This document shows, in pieces, positions 1 to 9,991 of a stretch of 64,000 nucleotides of DNA (positions within the stretch are counted from its first letter, which is position 1; every line of letters begins with the position of its first letter). The notes below the pieces were generated by a model that saw nothing but the letters and a program-made list of their open reading frames with translations, searched no databases and was not told the DNA's origin. The translations under genes and the position numbers were made by a program. The DNA lies in the NCBI GenBank assembly GCA_964035545.1, contig OZ037766.1:17554222-17618221 (forward strand), given 5' to 3'. This DNA comes from Bugula neritina (taxonomy: Eukaryota > Bryozoa > Gymnolaemata > Cheilostomatida > Bugulidae).

Positions 1-364
1 TTCTCCCATACAGATATGGCCAAAAGTGCTCGACCGCCTTGACTACTGCTAGGAGTTCCTTCCTAGTAGTGCGGTAGTTTTTCTCGGCGGCCGCGAGAGC
101 CTTGCTGTAGTAAGCCACGACCACCTCACTTCCACCCTGGACTTGAGACATAACAGCTCCCACACTGTGGTCGCTGGCGTCAGTGTCCAGGATGTACTCT
201 TTGGCTGGATCAGGATACGCCAGAATTGGCGCCTCCATTAGCCGTTGCTTGAGGTGGTCGAATGCCTGCTGCTCCTCCTGTGTCCACTGCCACCGGACCC
301 CCTTTGCGGTCAGCCGATTTAACGGCTGAGCCACCCCTGCGAAGCCAGGTATGTACTGCCGGTA

Positions 365-1790
365 TTACCCTACTAGGCCCAGGAATGCTCGCAATTCGGG
401 GAGGTCATGGGGAACAGCCCACTCCTTCACAGCCTGTACCTTCTCTGGGTCGGTAGAGACACCGTCACGGCATACCACATGGCCCAGGTACGTGACTTCT
501 GGCAGCAGGAGTGCACACTTGGAGGGCTTCAGCTTCAGTCCAGCTGCCCGGAGACGGTCAAAGACCTCCCGCAGACGACTGACATGAGTCAAAAAGTTTG
601 GGAAGATTACAATGACGTCGTCCAGATAGATGAGGAGGGTCTTCCAGTGTAATCCACTAAGGACCTGCTCTATGAGTCGCTGGAAAGTTGCCGGGGCGGA
701 CATTAGTCCAAATGGCAGTACTTTCCACTTCCAGAGCCCGTCGCGAGTGACGAATGCTGCTTTGTCCTTGGCAGTACCCGCTAAGCAGATCCAAAGTACT
801 AAAGTACTTGCTACCCGCGAGGGCGTCCAGCGACGCATCTATCCGTGGGAGAGGGTAGGCGTACTGGATGGTAACGCTATTGAGTCTGCGGTAGTCCACA
901 CAGAACCTCCAGCTACCATCCTTCTTCTTGACCAGGACTACTAAAAAGCTCCACGCACCGTGGGCAGACTCAATCAGATCCCGGTCGAAAAGATCTTGCA
1001 CCTGCCGGCTCACCTCCTTCTCCGAGCCTAGGCGTCGGGTTGGCTGCCTGATGGGAATGGTGCCGGCTGCCAGGGGTATCTCGTGAGAGATAACCTCAGT
1101 CAGCCCCATGTCTCCATCGCCATGACTGAAAACATTACTGTACTCCGTGAGTAGTTGAGCCAGTCCTTGGCGTTCAGTACTACTCGTACAGTTTCCACAT
1201 GCTCCATCATACAGGTCAGCCATGTGCTCTGGGACTGCTTCTTGGCTGGTGCGAAGGGGAGGGGGGTTTCCCTGGGTGTCGGCCACTGTTTCCACTGCCG
1301 GACCCACATCCGCCTCCTGGATAGAGTGGTACTTCCACACCAGCACTCCAGCCAATAATCGGACAGGTTCCGTAAAGGGGTTGATACACTGCACGAGATC
1401 TTGCCGACAGTCTAGCCGATTCAGGCTGTTTGCTAGTCGGATCGCTCCGTGCGTTCCCTCAACCAACCCCAGGCCGGCGATCCCTTTGCAGTTAACTCTG
1501 CAGCGGAGGGTCACCTGGGATCTCCCTGGGACCGTGCAGTCCTGTACTACCTGGACTCCGCCCACCAAGGGCCTGCCAAACTTGTCAACGCAGACAAGTT
1601 CTTTTCCAGCCATCACTACCGCCGACCTCTGGAAATCCATGCTACACTGGTGTTTCTCCAGAAACGGCATTCCCTGGATGGCATCTTCCTTCAGCTGGCG
1701 GACTATAAATGTCTCGTGGATTTCCTGATCACGAACATGTCCAGGTAGTGTAATGATGCCATAGAAAAGAATGCATGATCCGTCCGCCAA
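365..1790 (-). pseudogene. Gypsy reverse transcriptase, one frame break
   Basis: The frame 1790-657 carries the protease tail and the RT N-terminal half: IPIRQPTRRLGSEKEV, then FCVDYRRLNSVTI and YPLPRIDASLDALAGSKYFSTLDL, where LDL holds the first catalytic aspartate. Around 830 the frame shifts into 838-365, which continues with FVTRDGLWKWKVLPFGLMSAP, the catalytic YLDDVIV box and YLGHVV, then the thumb and connection. This is a complete gypsy RT core apart from the small disruption in the SGYWQ region. The rest (1-364) encodes the start of RNase H in a degraded frame. Confidence 0.85.
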
Positions 1791-2520
1791 CGTACCATGC
1801 GCACCTTCTTACGGCTCGAGGCTCGCCGCTCTTGGGCGCCAAGGGTGTCAAAGAGACGCCTACTCAACAAGTTTGTAGTGCACCCAGTATCCAGTAGGAA
1901 TGTGGCAGCTTTACCCAAAATTTTTCCAGGCAAGAAGTAACTGCTTCTATACGGCTGGGTGCTCCTGGAGCGGTTAGTCTCTGGGGGAGACACAACTTGG
2001 GCCCGCGCAGCGGGCCTCTTCTTAGAGACAACGGAGGTTTTCTGAGGCCGGGAGAGCAGCTTGGGGTACTCTTGCGAGTAAGCTGAGACCTCCTTCGCGA
2101 CTTTCTCAAGCAACCCCGCGAGCCGGTTATGGAGTGACCAGGGCGGAGGATCGGGTAGACTTTGCGGTCTCCGAGATCTCCAAGGTGCCTGCCATCCTGC
2201 GTCTTCTGACTCTATCCGGGTCTTGAATGGCATGGCCGGAGGATCGGGTAAACCTTTCGGTTTCCGAGATCTCCGAGGTGCCTGCCACCCCATATCGTCA
2301 GACTCCGTAGGGGTCTTCTTGGTCATTCTCTGACCCCTCACCCGGATGGGGTTGGCTGGGGGCCCACGGTCGACGGAAGTTTTCGTGAGCCTCGGTTGTT
2401 TAGAGGCAGGCTGCCTTTGGGGCAGTGTCTCTTCACATGCCCAGACGCTCCACATCCCCAGCAGGTAGGCTGCGAGGGGCAGACAGGGTCGTCCCGTGTT
2501 CGGGGAGCCCGCTTATCCAC
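1703..2520 (-). CDS. Gypsy zinc knuckle and aspartic protease segment
   Basis: Near 2480-2430 on the minus strand the translation contains CWGCGASGHVKRHCP, a CCHC zinc knuckle that binds the element RNA. Further on, the longer frame (2455-1703) has a linker with a tandem repeat (two units containing GWQAP.RSR.P..LPDPP) and then ATFLLDTGCTTNLLSRR, the DTG active-site loop of a retropepsin-like protease. The knuckle and protease sit in slightly overlapping frames, so a frameshift between gag and pol is needed or the element is damaged. The internal linker duplication is unusual. Confidence 0.8.
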
Positions 2521-2625
2521 CTGGTTTCATTGTGGTTTGGGTACCGTAGCCTGCAGACCCTTCACCATGTCTACCAATACGGCGAGCTGCGCTTGTTCCG
2601 GCGACTGGGTCGTCGCTGCTGACAC

Positions 2626-3294
2626 TTATGGAGTTGCGGGTGTGGCGGCCTCTGGGTTCCCCTCAGCTACCTGATGAGCGGTGAAGCCCTTCTCTTGAAG
2701 CCCTTCTACCTGAAAATAGGACTTACCCATTTCCAAGGCATCTTCCAAGGTGCGGACCTTGGCGGCCAGCCAGTAGCGTTGCAGGCCAGAGTCGTTGACG
2801 CTTTTAAAGAACGCGTTGCACACCAGGCGCTTCCTCTCTGCACCGGTGGCGTGGCTGTAAGCAGCCTGGGCCAACCGTTCCATCGTATTGGCATGTTCTT
2901 CCAATGTCGTCCTGCGGTTTCACCTCAGTGCCTGTAGGCGATCCACAGCTTTCTCGGCCGTCTGGCCGAACCGGGCTCTGAGGGCCCGTAGGATGTGGGC
3001 TTCATCAGGCCCAAGAGCAAAGCTCTTGGCCTGGCCTGTTAAACAGGCCCGGAGTTGAAGCATGCGCACCTGGGCTGGCCATTCAGCGATGGTGGCCACA
3101 TCTTCAAACTCGCGGATGAACTGCTCTACATCCTCTTCTCCTCCGAAATTCGGGAGCTTGAGGCGGTACCTGTCACCAGGTGGCGCCTGACTTGTCCCCC
3201 GCAATCCCTGAAGGACTGTAACCAAGGCCTCTACCGTGAAGGTTGGCGTCTCTGCCTTCGTTGCCCCAAGGGCCGTTTCCCCTGGCGGAGCCAT
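2626..3294 (-). pseudogene. gag of the gypsy element, one frame break
   Basis: The first open frame (3294-2920) begins MAPPGETALG and contains a capsid-like segment with FIREFEDVATIAEWP and LRACLTGQAKSFAL. These match the retrotransposon gag (Retrotrans_gag) pattern of gypsy elements. A frame change around 2905-2920 leads into a second frame (2904-2626) that continues the capsid C-terminal region (MERLAQAAYSHATG, LVCNAFFKSVND, MGKSYFQVEGLQ). The protein would coat the element's RNA in virus-like particles. The start is the first ATG after the primer-binding site. The break may be an inactivating indel or sequence error. Confidence 0.8.
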
Positions 3295-3324
3295 CTCGCT
3301 CCCCTTGGCAACTAGCTATTCGAA

Positions 3325-3342
3325 ATCCCACCGCTGCCACCA
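3325..3342 (-). other. Primer-binding site of the gypsy element
   Basis: On the minus strand this reads TGGTGGCAGCGGTGGGAT, directly after the LTR end and before gag. The GTGGCAGCGGTGGGAT string is a familiar tRNA-primer site in animal gypsy elements. The identity of the tRNA was not checked. Confidence 0.6.
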
Positions 3343-3514
3343 ATGTGGTATTTTTGTGGGTTGAATGCAACTAGTGCCTGAACATGCTCTTTGTTAGAGA
3401 GAACAAGATGTGTTGTAAAATTGAAGCAATCCTTATTGAGTAGAATGATATAATATTTTAGGTCCTCTGACAGTGAGCTCCAGTAGTAGACTGAACTACA
3501 CCGGAACTCGCTGG

Positions 3515-3524
3515 CTTTTATATA
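3515..3524 (-). promoter_or_regulatory. TATA box in the LTR promoter
   Basis: The minus strand reads TATATAAAAG. About 25-30 bases downstream is AGTTCAGTC, an initiator-like context for the R region. It lies between the palindromic U3 array and the primer-binding site, as expected for an LTR promoter. Confidence 0.5.
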
Positions 3525-3559
3525 CAGCAAGAAATAGGGTTTTTCCTTTGTTGCCGAGA

Positions 3560-3735
3560 TCGGAGGTACGAAATGCCGACCTTTGGCATTTCGGAAGTCT
3601 GAAACGCTGAATTTCGGCGCTTCGGCATTTCGGCAGTCCGAAACACCGACCTTCGGCATTTCGGGGCTTCGGCAGCCCGAAATGCCGACTATCGGTATTT
3701 CGGCATTTTGGAAAGCCGAAATGCCAATCTCGGGC
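3560..3735. repeat. Array of inverted CGGCATTTCGG / CCGAAATGCCG motifs
   Basis: About ten imperfect copies of a short motif (cggcatttcgg, or its complement ccgaaatgccg) follow each other in both orientations. They lie upstream of the LTR TATA box in the direction of transcription. They make the segment self-complementary and much more CpG-rich than its surroundings. They probably belong to the U3 part of the LTR. Confidence 0.7.
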
Positions 3736-3742
3736 AACAACA

Positions 3743-4345
3743 GGAAGCAAGCACCTGCAAAAATCTACCGCACTATAAACTGTGTGATTTCTACCACAGT
3801 AATACAGAGTACTGTGTAGGCGCGGCTATAAAGAATATGATAGGTAGGCCTATATATAAGAATGTGTGCAAAAAATATTTGACCTACAAAAAGTAAAGAC
3901 AAAAAGAGATTGTGGATACATAAATTAAAAATGTGTTGATGCGCTACAGTGGGTGTTCAACCCAGAAGCTAAGATTGTAGAGCACCACCGGATGACACTT
4001 AATCTGGAGGTCTTACTTTTTCTACAGATTCATAAAGGAGTTGAAGCTAACACCACCACCACCACCAAACCAAATAAACACATTATTACATCAGCCTTCA
4101 GACTGTAGAAATACTATGATAAACGGCTATAAAAGCCCTATGTAACATTTTTATATATTTATTAGTTGTACATCTCAATTTTTTCAATTTAGATTCATTA
4201 TTTATTACTATTACTACAGCAATTTAATTAACAAAATAATGTACGATAAATTCAACCCTGTTTAAAAAGAACAAAAAACTAGCAGCATAATTTAAATTAA
4301 TAATAAAATAAAATTGGAAATGATAAATAAAACACCAGTAATAAT
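3743..4345. other. Intergenic stretch with a short ACC repeat
   Basis: This is AT-rich DNA without a supported gene. A run of ACC triplets lies at about 4050-4068. Nothing else was recognised. Confidence 0.6.
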
Positions 4346-4657
4346 CTATTTATACAAAGATCTATCTATTTCTAACCTTTCCACCAATATCTCCGTTAGT
4401 TTTGTGGCATCTGATAGATCATTTTTTTCATCTGTCAACTGATCGTTTTCCTTTTTAGCATCCTCTTGTTCAACCGAGCTTTCATCCCTATGCAATGCTA
4501 ATGACTCCAAACCACTGTTGTCATGATCAATTTTGGCAGGGGAAGCTATGGATTCTGTGTTAGAATTATCAACTAGTATAGTTATTTCTTCTCCCTTTTT
4601 CTGAGATTTCTTGTCTTCGCCTTTAGAAGTTTTTAATTTCTTCTCTTTCGACGACAT
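4346..4657 (-). CDS. Unidentified charged protein or first exon, 103 aa
   Basis: An uninterrupted ATG-to-stop frame begins MSSKEKKLKTSKGEDKKSQK. It has a lysine-rich head, a serine/asparagine middle and a glutamate/aspartate-rich tail that could form a short coiled coil around DATKLTEILVERLEIDR. I do not recognise the family. Open frames this long are rare in the surrounding AT-rich DNA and the composition is protein-like, so it may be a real small gene or the first exon of a larger one. A weak donor-like GTATAA lies near the last codons. No promoter was recognised. Mobile elements flank it on both sides, so a mobile-element origin cannot be excluded. Confidence 0.4.
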   Translation of the reverse strand: MSSKEKKLKTSKGEDKKSQKKGEEITILVDNSNTESIASPAKIDHDNSGLESLALHRDESSVEQEDAKKENDQLTDEKNDLSDATKLTEILVERLEIDRSLYK

Positions 4658-5643
4658 AATAAACAGCTTGAGGAAAATATCAACCTTGTTGTTTGCCTTT
4701 TGATCTATAGGCCCTACTCTGACAATCGGGTTAGTAACTGCTAGTCAGATAATAATGCATGCTATTATAGCTTATGGGACATTTCTATAGCAACACCATT
4801 ATCCAATAATATGCTACTGCGAAAGGCTTTGGTCCAATTATGAGTGTTAGGTACACCGTACAGCGAGTCAAATTACATTATTTCATGATAGAAATTCACA
4901 GGATATCTAAGAGTTGTCTTTGCTTTATCTGCTGACCAAAAAGTTTTGTTCACCACTTGCTAGGCAGCTGAAATTTGTGTCAGGTTCCGTTTTCATGATC
5001 ATTTTACTATTTCATTATGATTATGTCTATAATCACTGTCAGATTAGCTTTTATCCAATTGCTCACAAGCTTTTAATTTAAAACTAAAACTACAAATATT
5101 TAACTTTAAGAACTGATGGTTGTCGCTTCAGATATGAGATAAATTAAAAGATCGAATTCAACGTCAATCACTATCAGTATCACTATCATTATCAGTATTC
5201 AATCTGAATCACTGATGCGGATACTCATACTGATAGTCATATTAATGGTGATAGTGATACTGATAACTGTCACAATGTGAAACTGAAAAATGAAGGCCAA
5301 AGTAAATATCATTCATTTTAAGTTATTGATTATCAACATTAAAATGCAAAGTTGAAATAGTCAAATACTGAAGTCAGAAATCGAAGCAGTAGTAATTTAA
5401 TTTTGGTATACTTATAGTTATACTTATAGTAATAGTTATAATTAAATATAATCTGACAGTTATAAAATTATTCAATTCAAATAGAATATTTCAATTTATA
5501 TTTTTAATTTGTAGTTATACTAAAGTCTTAAAATTAATAGTAATACAGATAATAATACTTATAGTTATAGTAATAGTTATACTTAATAATAACTTATAAA
5601 CAAGGGAGGGTGTGGCTAAAAGGGGTGGCCACCAGGTGCCGAG
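4658..5643. other. AT-rich intergenic DNA with a palindromic ATC/GAT tract and AGT-type tracts
   Basis: At 5165-5275 a run of ATCACTATCAGTATC-like triplets is followed by its approximate complement, giving a hairpin-forming tract of about 110 bases. From 5400 to 5595 there are degenerate ATAGTTATACTTATAGT repeats. No gene is seen. Confidence 0.6.
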
Positions 5644-5790
5644 TGTGGTGAGAGGTCATTGGCACACACGAGTGACGAGATACGACAGGGGCAGAAGAAA
5701 GGGTTCTTGATATACCAATGAACGAGTCTAGACGGCCTTAGCTCTACTCACAGATCTACTGACTTAACTAAAGGTGAGACGCGCTCTATA
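5644..5790 (+). repeat. 5' LTR of the plus-strand gypsy element
   Basis: It matches 12928-13067 with scattered substitutions and small indels. Shared strings include TTGGCACACACGAG and CTCACAGATCTACTGACTT. It is short for a gypsy LTR. It ends ..GCTCTATA before the primer-site-like TGGTGTCAGAAGTGG. Confidence 0.8.
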
Positions 5791-5955
5791 TGGTGTCAGA
5801 AGTGGTCGCAAATAAGTAGAATTAGGTGGAATTTACTTGTTTGGATTCCTTATGATAACAGTGGTGGTTGTTATCAATTGATAGAGAAGAAAACTATACG
5901 AAACTACTATAGCTTGAATTCTCACGTAAACTTTCACTTTTGAGTGGTGACTAGT

Positions 5956-6910
5956 CAATATTCCGAAGGCCCATTAGTTCGAAGGTCCATTAGTCCGAAG
6001 GTCCATTAGTCCGAAGGTCCATTAGTCCGAAGGTCCATTAGTCCGAAGGTCCATTAGTCCGAAAATTAGTACACATGATAGTAAATAGCATCCTCACTGA
6101 GAATATCATTGATTTCACTCACAATCTAGTTTAAGTTCTTGCTTTGTTAAAGCTGTATGTGGGTGGCATGCGTGTTGCCTACTTGTGATTGTTTAGCCTG
6201 AGATTACACTATGACTAGAAAACAGCTGCATCATCTATCAACATTCCATTGCGGCTGCTTTATAAACAAAGTACACAGCAAGCTATTCACTAGCCTGTCA
6301 GCTAACAGGCCTGTAATTAATAATGTAATAAGGATCACATTTGCAGTGTATAAATCACCTATATTTTATAGAAAGTCTATAAAAGCTATTGAAAATTTCA
6401 AAGAAGTTGCTTTGAGGAACAGAAAGATCTACAACATGGTTTTTAAATTTCGATTCTATAGCACAATTAGGTGAGGTTTTATTTGGCTGGACTGAATTCT
6501 TATATACTAATAGTGTGGCCCCAGCAAGGTAGTTACAGCTAGAAGGTTGCCCTTATCTACATATCTTGTGGATATGTTTGGTTTGGTATATTATGGTGTG
6601 CAGTTTTGGTTATTCGATTTTAGAGTAGTGTCCAGGATGTTTATAATTTTTAGTCTTCAATGCATTTTTACAGATATCCCTAATTAAAGATATTTTTAAT
6701 TACAAAGAGATATTTTCAATTGAAATGGATATATGTATAATTTAATTAATATAATAATGCAGTTTAGCAGCTTACAGATAATTGAAGAGATTAAATGTGA
6801 TACCAAATAATTAACTACCAAGCCAGAGATTTACTATTACATTCAATAGTAAAATTCTAAAACAAACCATGCATTATTTTTTTGACGCTAACTTCAAATG
6901 CAACTTTTTT
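5956..6910 (+). repeat. Left inverted arm of the foldback element
   Basis: It is the reverse complement of 7516-8450 with few differences. Six 16-bp units lie at about 5965-6062. A short open frame at 6211-6474 recurs in the right arm (8211-7969, minus strand). This shared frame reflects arm identity and need not be a gene. Confidence 0.9.
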
Positions 6911-7515
6911 TTATAAGTTATGAGGTGCCTGTAATTTTTTACAAAAATACAGTACAGTAGACACAAAATGTTTGCTTGGCTTTAATTTTACCGGTTTCAT
7001 GTTTCTTATACTTTAGTTTTTCAGTTTTTAGTCAACATTAAGGGCCTATATAAGCTGACTGACTGTAGCTAGAATAGAATTACAGTCCCCTGTCATTTTT
7101 ACACTAACTGTAAAATAAGTTATACTAATTAAATGCCAGTAAATTATATAAAAATAGCCAAAGACAAACAGATAATAAAAAAACTAATACAAAAAGTTAC
7201 AAGTAACCTATTCTATTGAAGCACATTCCAACATTAAATAAATAATAAATTTTATAAATGATAAAAGGATTTATAATGAATTTTTTAAAATTATATTTAG
7301 CAAACATCAGTGTATCCTATATGCAAAATTACAATGGTTTGCTAGAAACAACATCGGCATGGTAGTCCCTAGTAACTTAAGTCCTAAATCGAAACTTGGA
7401 GGAAGATTTTACCTATTTACATTTAGTTATGAGTAGCCTATACTAGTGCAGGTATGTGTGTGGAGGAGATCGCACACACACGCACACACACACACACACA
7501 TTATATATATATAAA

Positions 7516-8450
7516 AAGGTTGCATTTGAAGTTAGCGTCAAAAAAAATAATGGTTTGTTTTAGAATTTTGCTATTGAATGTAATAGTAAATCTCTGGCTT
7601 GGTAGTTAATTATTTGGTATCACATTTAATCTCTTCAATTATCTGTAAGCTGCTAAACTGCATTATTATATTAATTAAATTATACATATATCTATTTCAA
7701 TTAAAAATATCTCTTTGTAATTAAAAATATCTTTAATTATAGGGATATCTGTAAAAATGCATTGAAGACTAAAAATTATAAACATCTTGGACCCTACTCT
7801 AAAATCAAATAACCAAAGCTGCATACCATAATATACCAAACCAAGCATATCCACAAGATATGTAGATAAGGGCAACCTTCTAGCTGTAACTACCTTGCTG
7901 GGACCACACTATTAGTATATAAGAATTCAGTCCAGCCAAATAAAACCTCACCTAATTGTGCTATAGAATCAAAATTTAAAAACCATGTTGTAGATCTTTG
8001 TGTTCCTCAAAGCAACTTTTTTGAAATTTTCAATAGCTTTTATAGACTTTCTATAAAATATAGGTGATTTATACACTGCAAATGTGATCCTTATTACATT
8101 ATTAATTACAGGCCTGTTAGCTGACAGGCTAGTGAATAGCTTGCTGTGTACTTTGTTTATAAAGCAGCCGCAATGGAATGTTGATAGATGATGCAGCTGT
8201 TTTCTAGTCATAGTGTAATCTCAGGCTAAACAATCACAAGTAGGCAACACGCATGCCACCCACATACAGCTTTAACAAAGCAAGAACTTAAACTAGATTG
8301 TGAGTGAAATCAATGATATTCTCAGTGAGGATGCTATTTACTATCAAGTGTACTAATTTTCGGACTAATGGACCTTCGGACTAATGGACCTTCGGACTAA
8401 TGAACCTTCGGACTAATGGACCTTCGGACTAATGGGCCTTCGGAATATTG
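7516..8450 (-). repeat. Right inverted arm of the foldback element
   Basis: It is the inverted copy of 5956-6910. Five rather than six of the 16-bp units are present at the outer end (about 8357-8440), and one unit carries a base change (taatgaacc). Confidence 0.9.
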
Positions 8451-8725
8451 CTCCGTCCCCCTTTTGAGTGCGTTCAGCTTTTGTTTAAGCGATATCATTC
8501 AACGGTAGTGACTGTTGATAGTTTTGAATGATAAATTAAATTAAATTAAATATACATACACAGACATATTTAAATCTGATGGGATTTCAATTTCATAATA
8601 ATAATTGGGTACTGATATCGAATAGTAAAAATGATTAATATTAAAGATTTTAATAGCTCTTGGATGATATTTGTTCAATATTATTCATTTGTATTTTGAC
8701 TGATTACTACATTGCTTGGACTTCT

Positions 8726-9505
8726 ATGGCTATGGCGGAAGGGGGCAGTCAATTCATGTCAAAATTCAACTTAAATTCTACGAATGTTGAGGCCAGCTGG
8801 AAAAGATTTAAGTCTCTGTTTACCATTTATCATTTGGCCAAAGACCTGGGAAAAAAGTCAGAGGAGGAACAAATAGCGAATATGTTGCTGTTGATGGGAT
8901 CTCATGTATTACCCATCTATGAGAGATTTGTTTTTGATAATGAAACTAACGCGAAAACGCATGCCAATGTACAGAAAATGTTTGATATATATTTTAAGCC
9001 TGCTAAGAGTGTAATTTTATGAAAGACTAAGATTAAACAAAATGTCTCAAGCTGTAGATCAGCCATTGGCATGCTTTTATTACGAAAATAATGATCCAAG
9101 CGGGCGAATGCGAGTACGGTGGCATGAGAGACGACTTGGTATGTGACAGAATTGTAGTAGGAGTGGCTGATGACAGGCTAAGAGATCATTCTCGCTGTTG
9201 AAGATTTGACATTGGATGTGTGCATTAAGAAAGCGAAACAGTATGTGAGTCAGAAAGAAGGGGTTAGTCATCTTAAGAAATATGGCTGTTCTGATGATAA
9301 TGTAGATATGGTGTCTGCTCGGAGATCTTTTAATCTTTCTGGAACTTACAGCTCTAATATTAACATGACCTCGGAGCAGAATAAGAGGCAATGTTTTTTC
9401 TGCAGCAAAGAATTTCACCCTCGGGAGCAGTGTCAGGCACAGAGAGCTACCTACCATAGGTGTAAATTATTAGGTCATTGGGCGAAGAGCAGGGCGTGTA
9501 GATAA
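8726..9505 (+). pseudogene. gag remnant of the plus-strand gypsy element
   Basis: The first frame (from MAMAEGGSQF at 8726 to 9022) has a capsid-like beginning with WKRFKSLFTIYHLAKDLG and EEEQIANMLLLMG, as in many invertebrate gypsy gags. After a break, the frame 9206-9505 ends in CFFCSKEFHPREQCQAQRAT followed by YHRCKLLGHWAKS. This is a zinc-knuckle pair in which the second has a degraded cysteine pattern. The remnant is not functional as it stands. Confidence 0.75.
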
Positions 9506-9607
9506 AAACGACCGAGTTCAAACCTACAATCCAGACAAGTTCATAAGGTAGAAGCTGGAGAAGATTTAGAAGGACTCTATCTAGGATTAGTCTGAGTAGG
9601 CGTAGAG

Positions 9608-9961
9608 GTGTTGGACACCATTTCTTCAGGCCAAAGAGGATGGTACGTTACAATTAAACTTGACTCTCAAAATGTTAAATTTAAAATTGATACAGGGGCT
9701 ACAGTGACAGCTGTACCAGCTGGGTTTGCCAGAACTAGCAAGCTAACAAAGTCAGAGAAGTGCCTAATGGGTGCTGGTGGGCACCAGTTTCAGACTTTAG
9801 GATGTTTCTCTGCTGAGCTTCAATATGATGATAAACGTATTAACCAGATGGTGTATGTAGTAAATAGACTTCGGGAACCTCTGCTGGGGAGACTTGCTAT
9901 AAAAGGGCTAAGACTGGTGAGCTTTCTAGATAATGTGGATGTGGATGGAGTGCGGAGATGA
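9608..9961 (+). pseudogene. Retropepsin-like protease remnant
   Basis: The translation contains VKFKIDTGATVTAVPAGF, the DTGA active-site loop. Further on, RLREPLLGRLAIKGLRLV is the ILG-type C-terminal strand motif of gypsy proteases. It lies between the zinc knuckle and RT remnants in the expected order. Confidence 0.8.
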
Positions 9962-9991
9962 AGCTATCGTTTTCCAGAGCTTTTTCGTGGG

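Larger units (their letters stand above)
1..3742 (-). mobile_element. Ty3/gypsy LTR retrotransposon, 5' half, cut by the window edge
   Basis: Read on the minus strand, the order is LTR (about 3742-3344), primer-binding site (3342-3325), gag (3294-2626), zinc knuckle (about 2480), aspartic protease with a DTG motif (about 1890), reverse transcriptase with a YLDD box (about 640), and the beginning of RNase H running off position 1. This is the Ty3/gypsy gag-PR-RT-RNaseH order. The element is visibly richer in G and C than the flanking DNA. Its reading frame is broken only a few times, which suggests a fairly recent insertion. Integrase and the 3' LTR lie outside the window, so a target duplication cannot be checked. 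Confidence 0.9.
3344..3742 (-). repeat. 5' LTR of the gypsy element (boundaries approximate)
   Basis: The lower edge is placed where the minus strand reads CCACA just before the primer-binding site. The upper edge is placed at a TGTTGTTG on the minus strand near 3742, so the LTR would run TG..CA. It contains a TATA box and an upstream array of inverted CGAAATGCCG-type motifs. The lower edge is well supported; the upper edge is a guess because the second LTR is not in the window. Confidence 0.55.
5947..8460. mobile_element. Foldback/MULE-like element with about 0.95-kb inverted arms, inserted in the gypsy leader
   Basis: The segments 5956-6910 and 7516-8450 are near-identical inverted copies of each other. 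Each outer end carries tandem 16-bp units (cgaaggtccattagtc). A unique loop with a CA microsatellite (about 7465-7500) lies between. The string CTTTTGAGTG stands on both sides (5937-5946 and 8461-8470), a 9-10 bp target-site duplication typical of foldback and Mutator-like elements. No transposase frame is present, so it is non-autonomous. It lies inside the older gypsy element, so it is the younger insertion. Confidence 0.85.

Noticed and set aside
262-944. Plus-strand open frames of 64-168 codons across 262-1748
   Set aside because: They are antisense shadows of the minus-strand gypsy pol, whose conserved motifs are unmistakable.
6211-6474. 87-aa frame conserved in both foldback arms
   Set aside because: It is duplicated because the arms are duplicated. 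The related hAT copy at 53.6-54.1 kb does not keep the frame, so there is no sign of selection for a protein.
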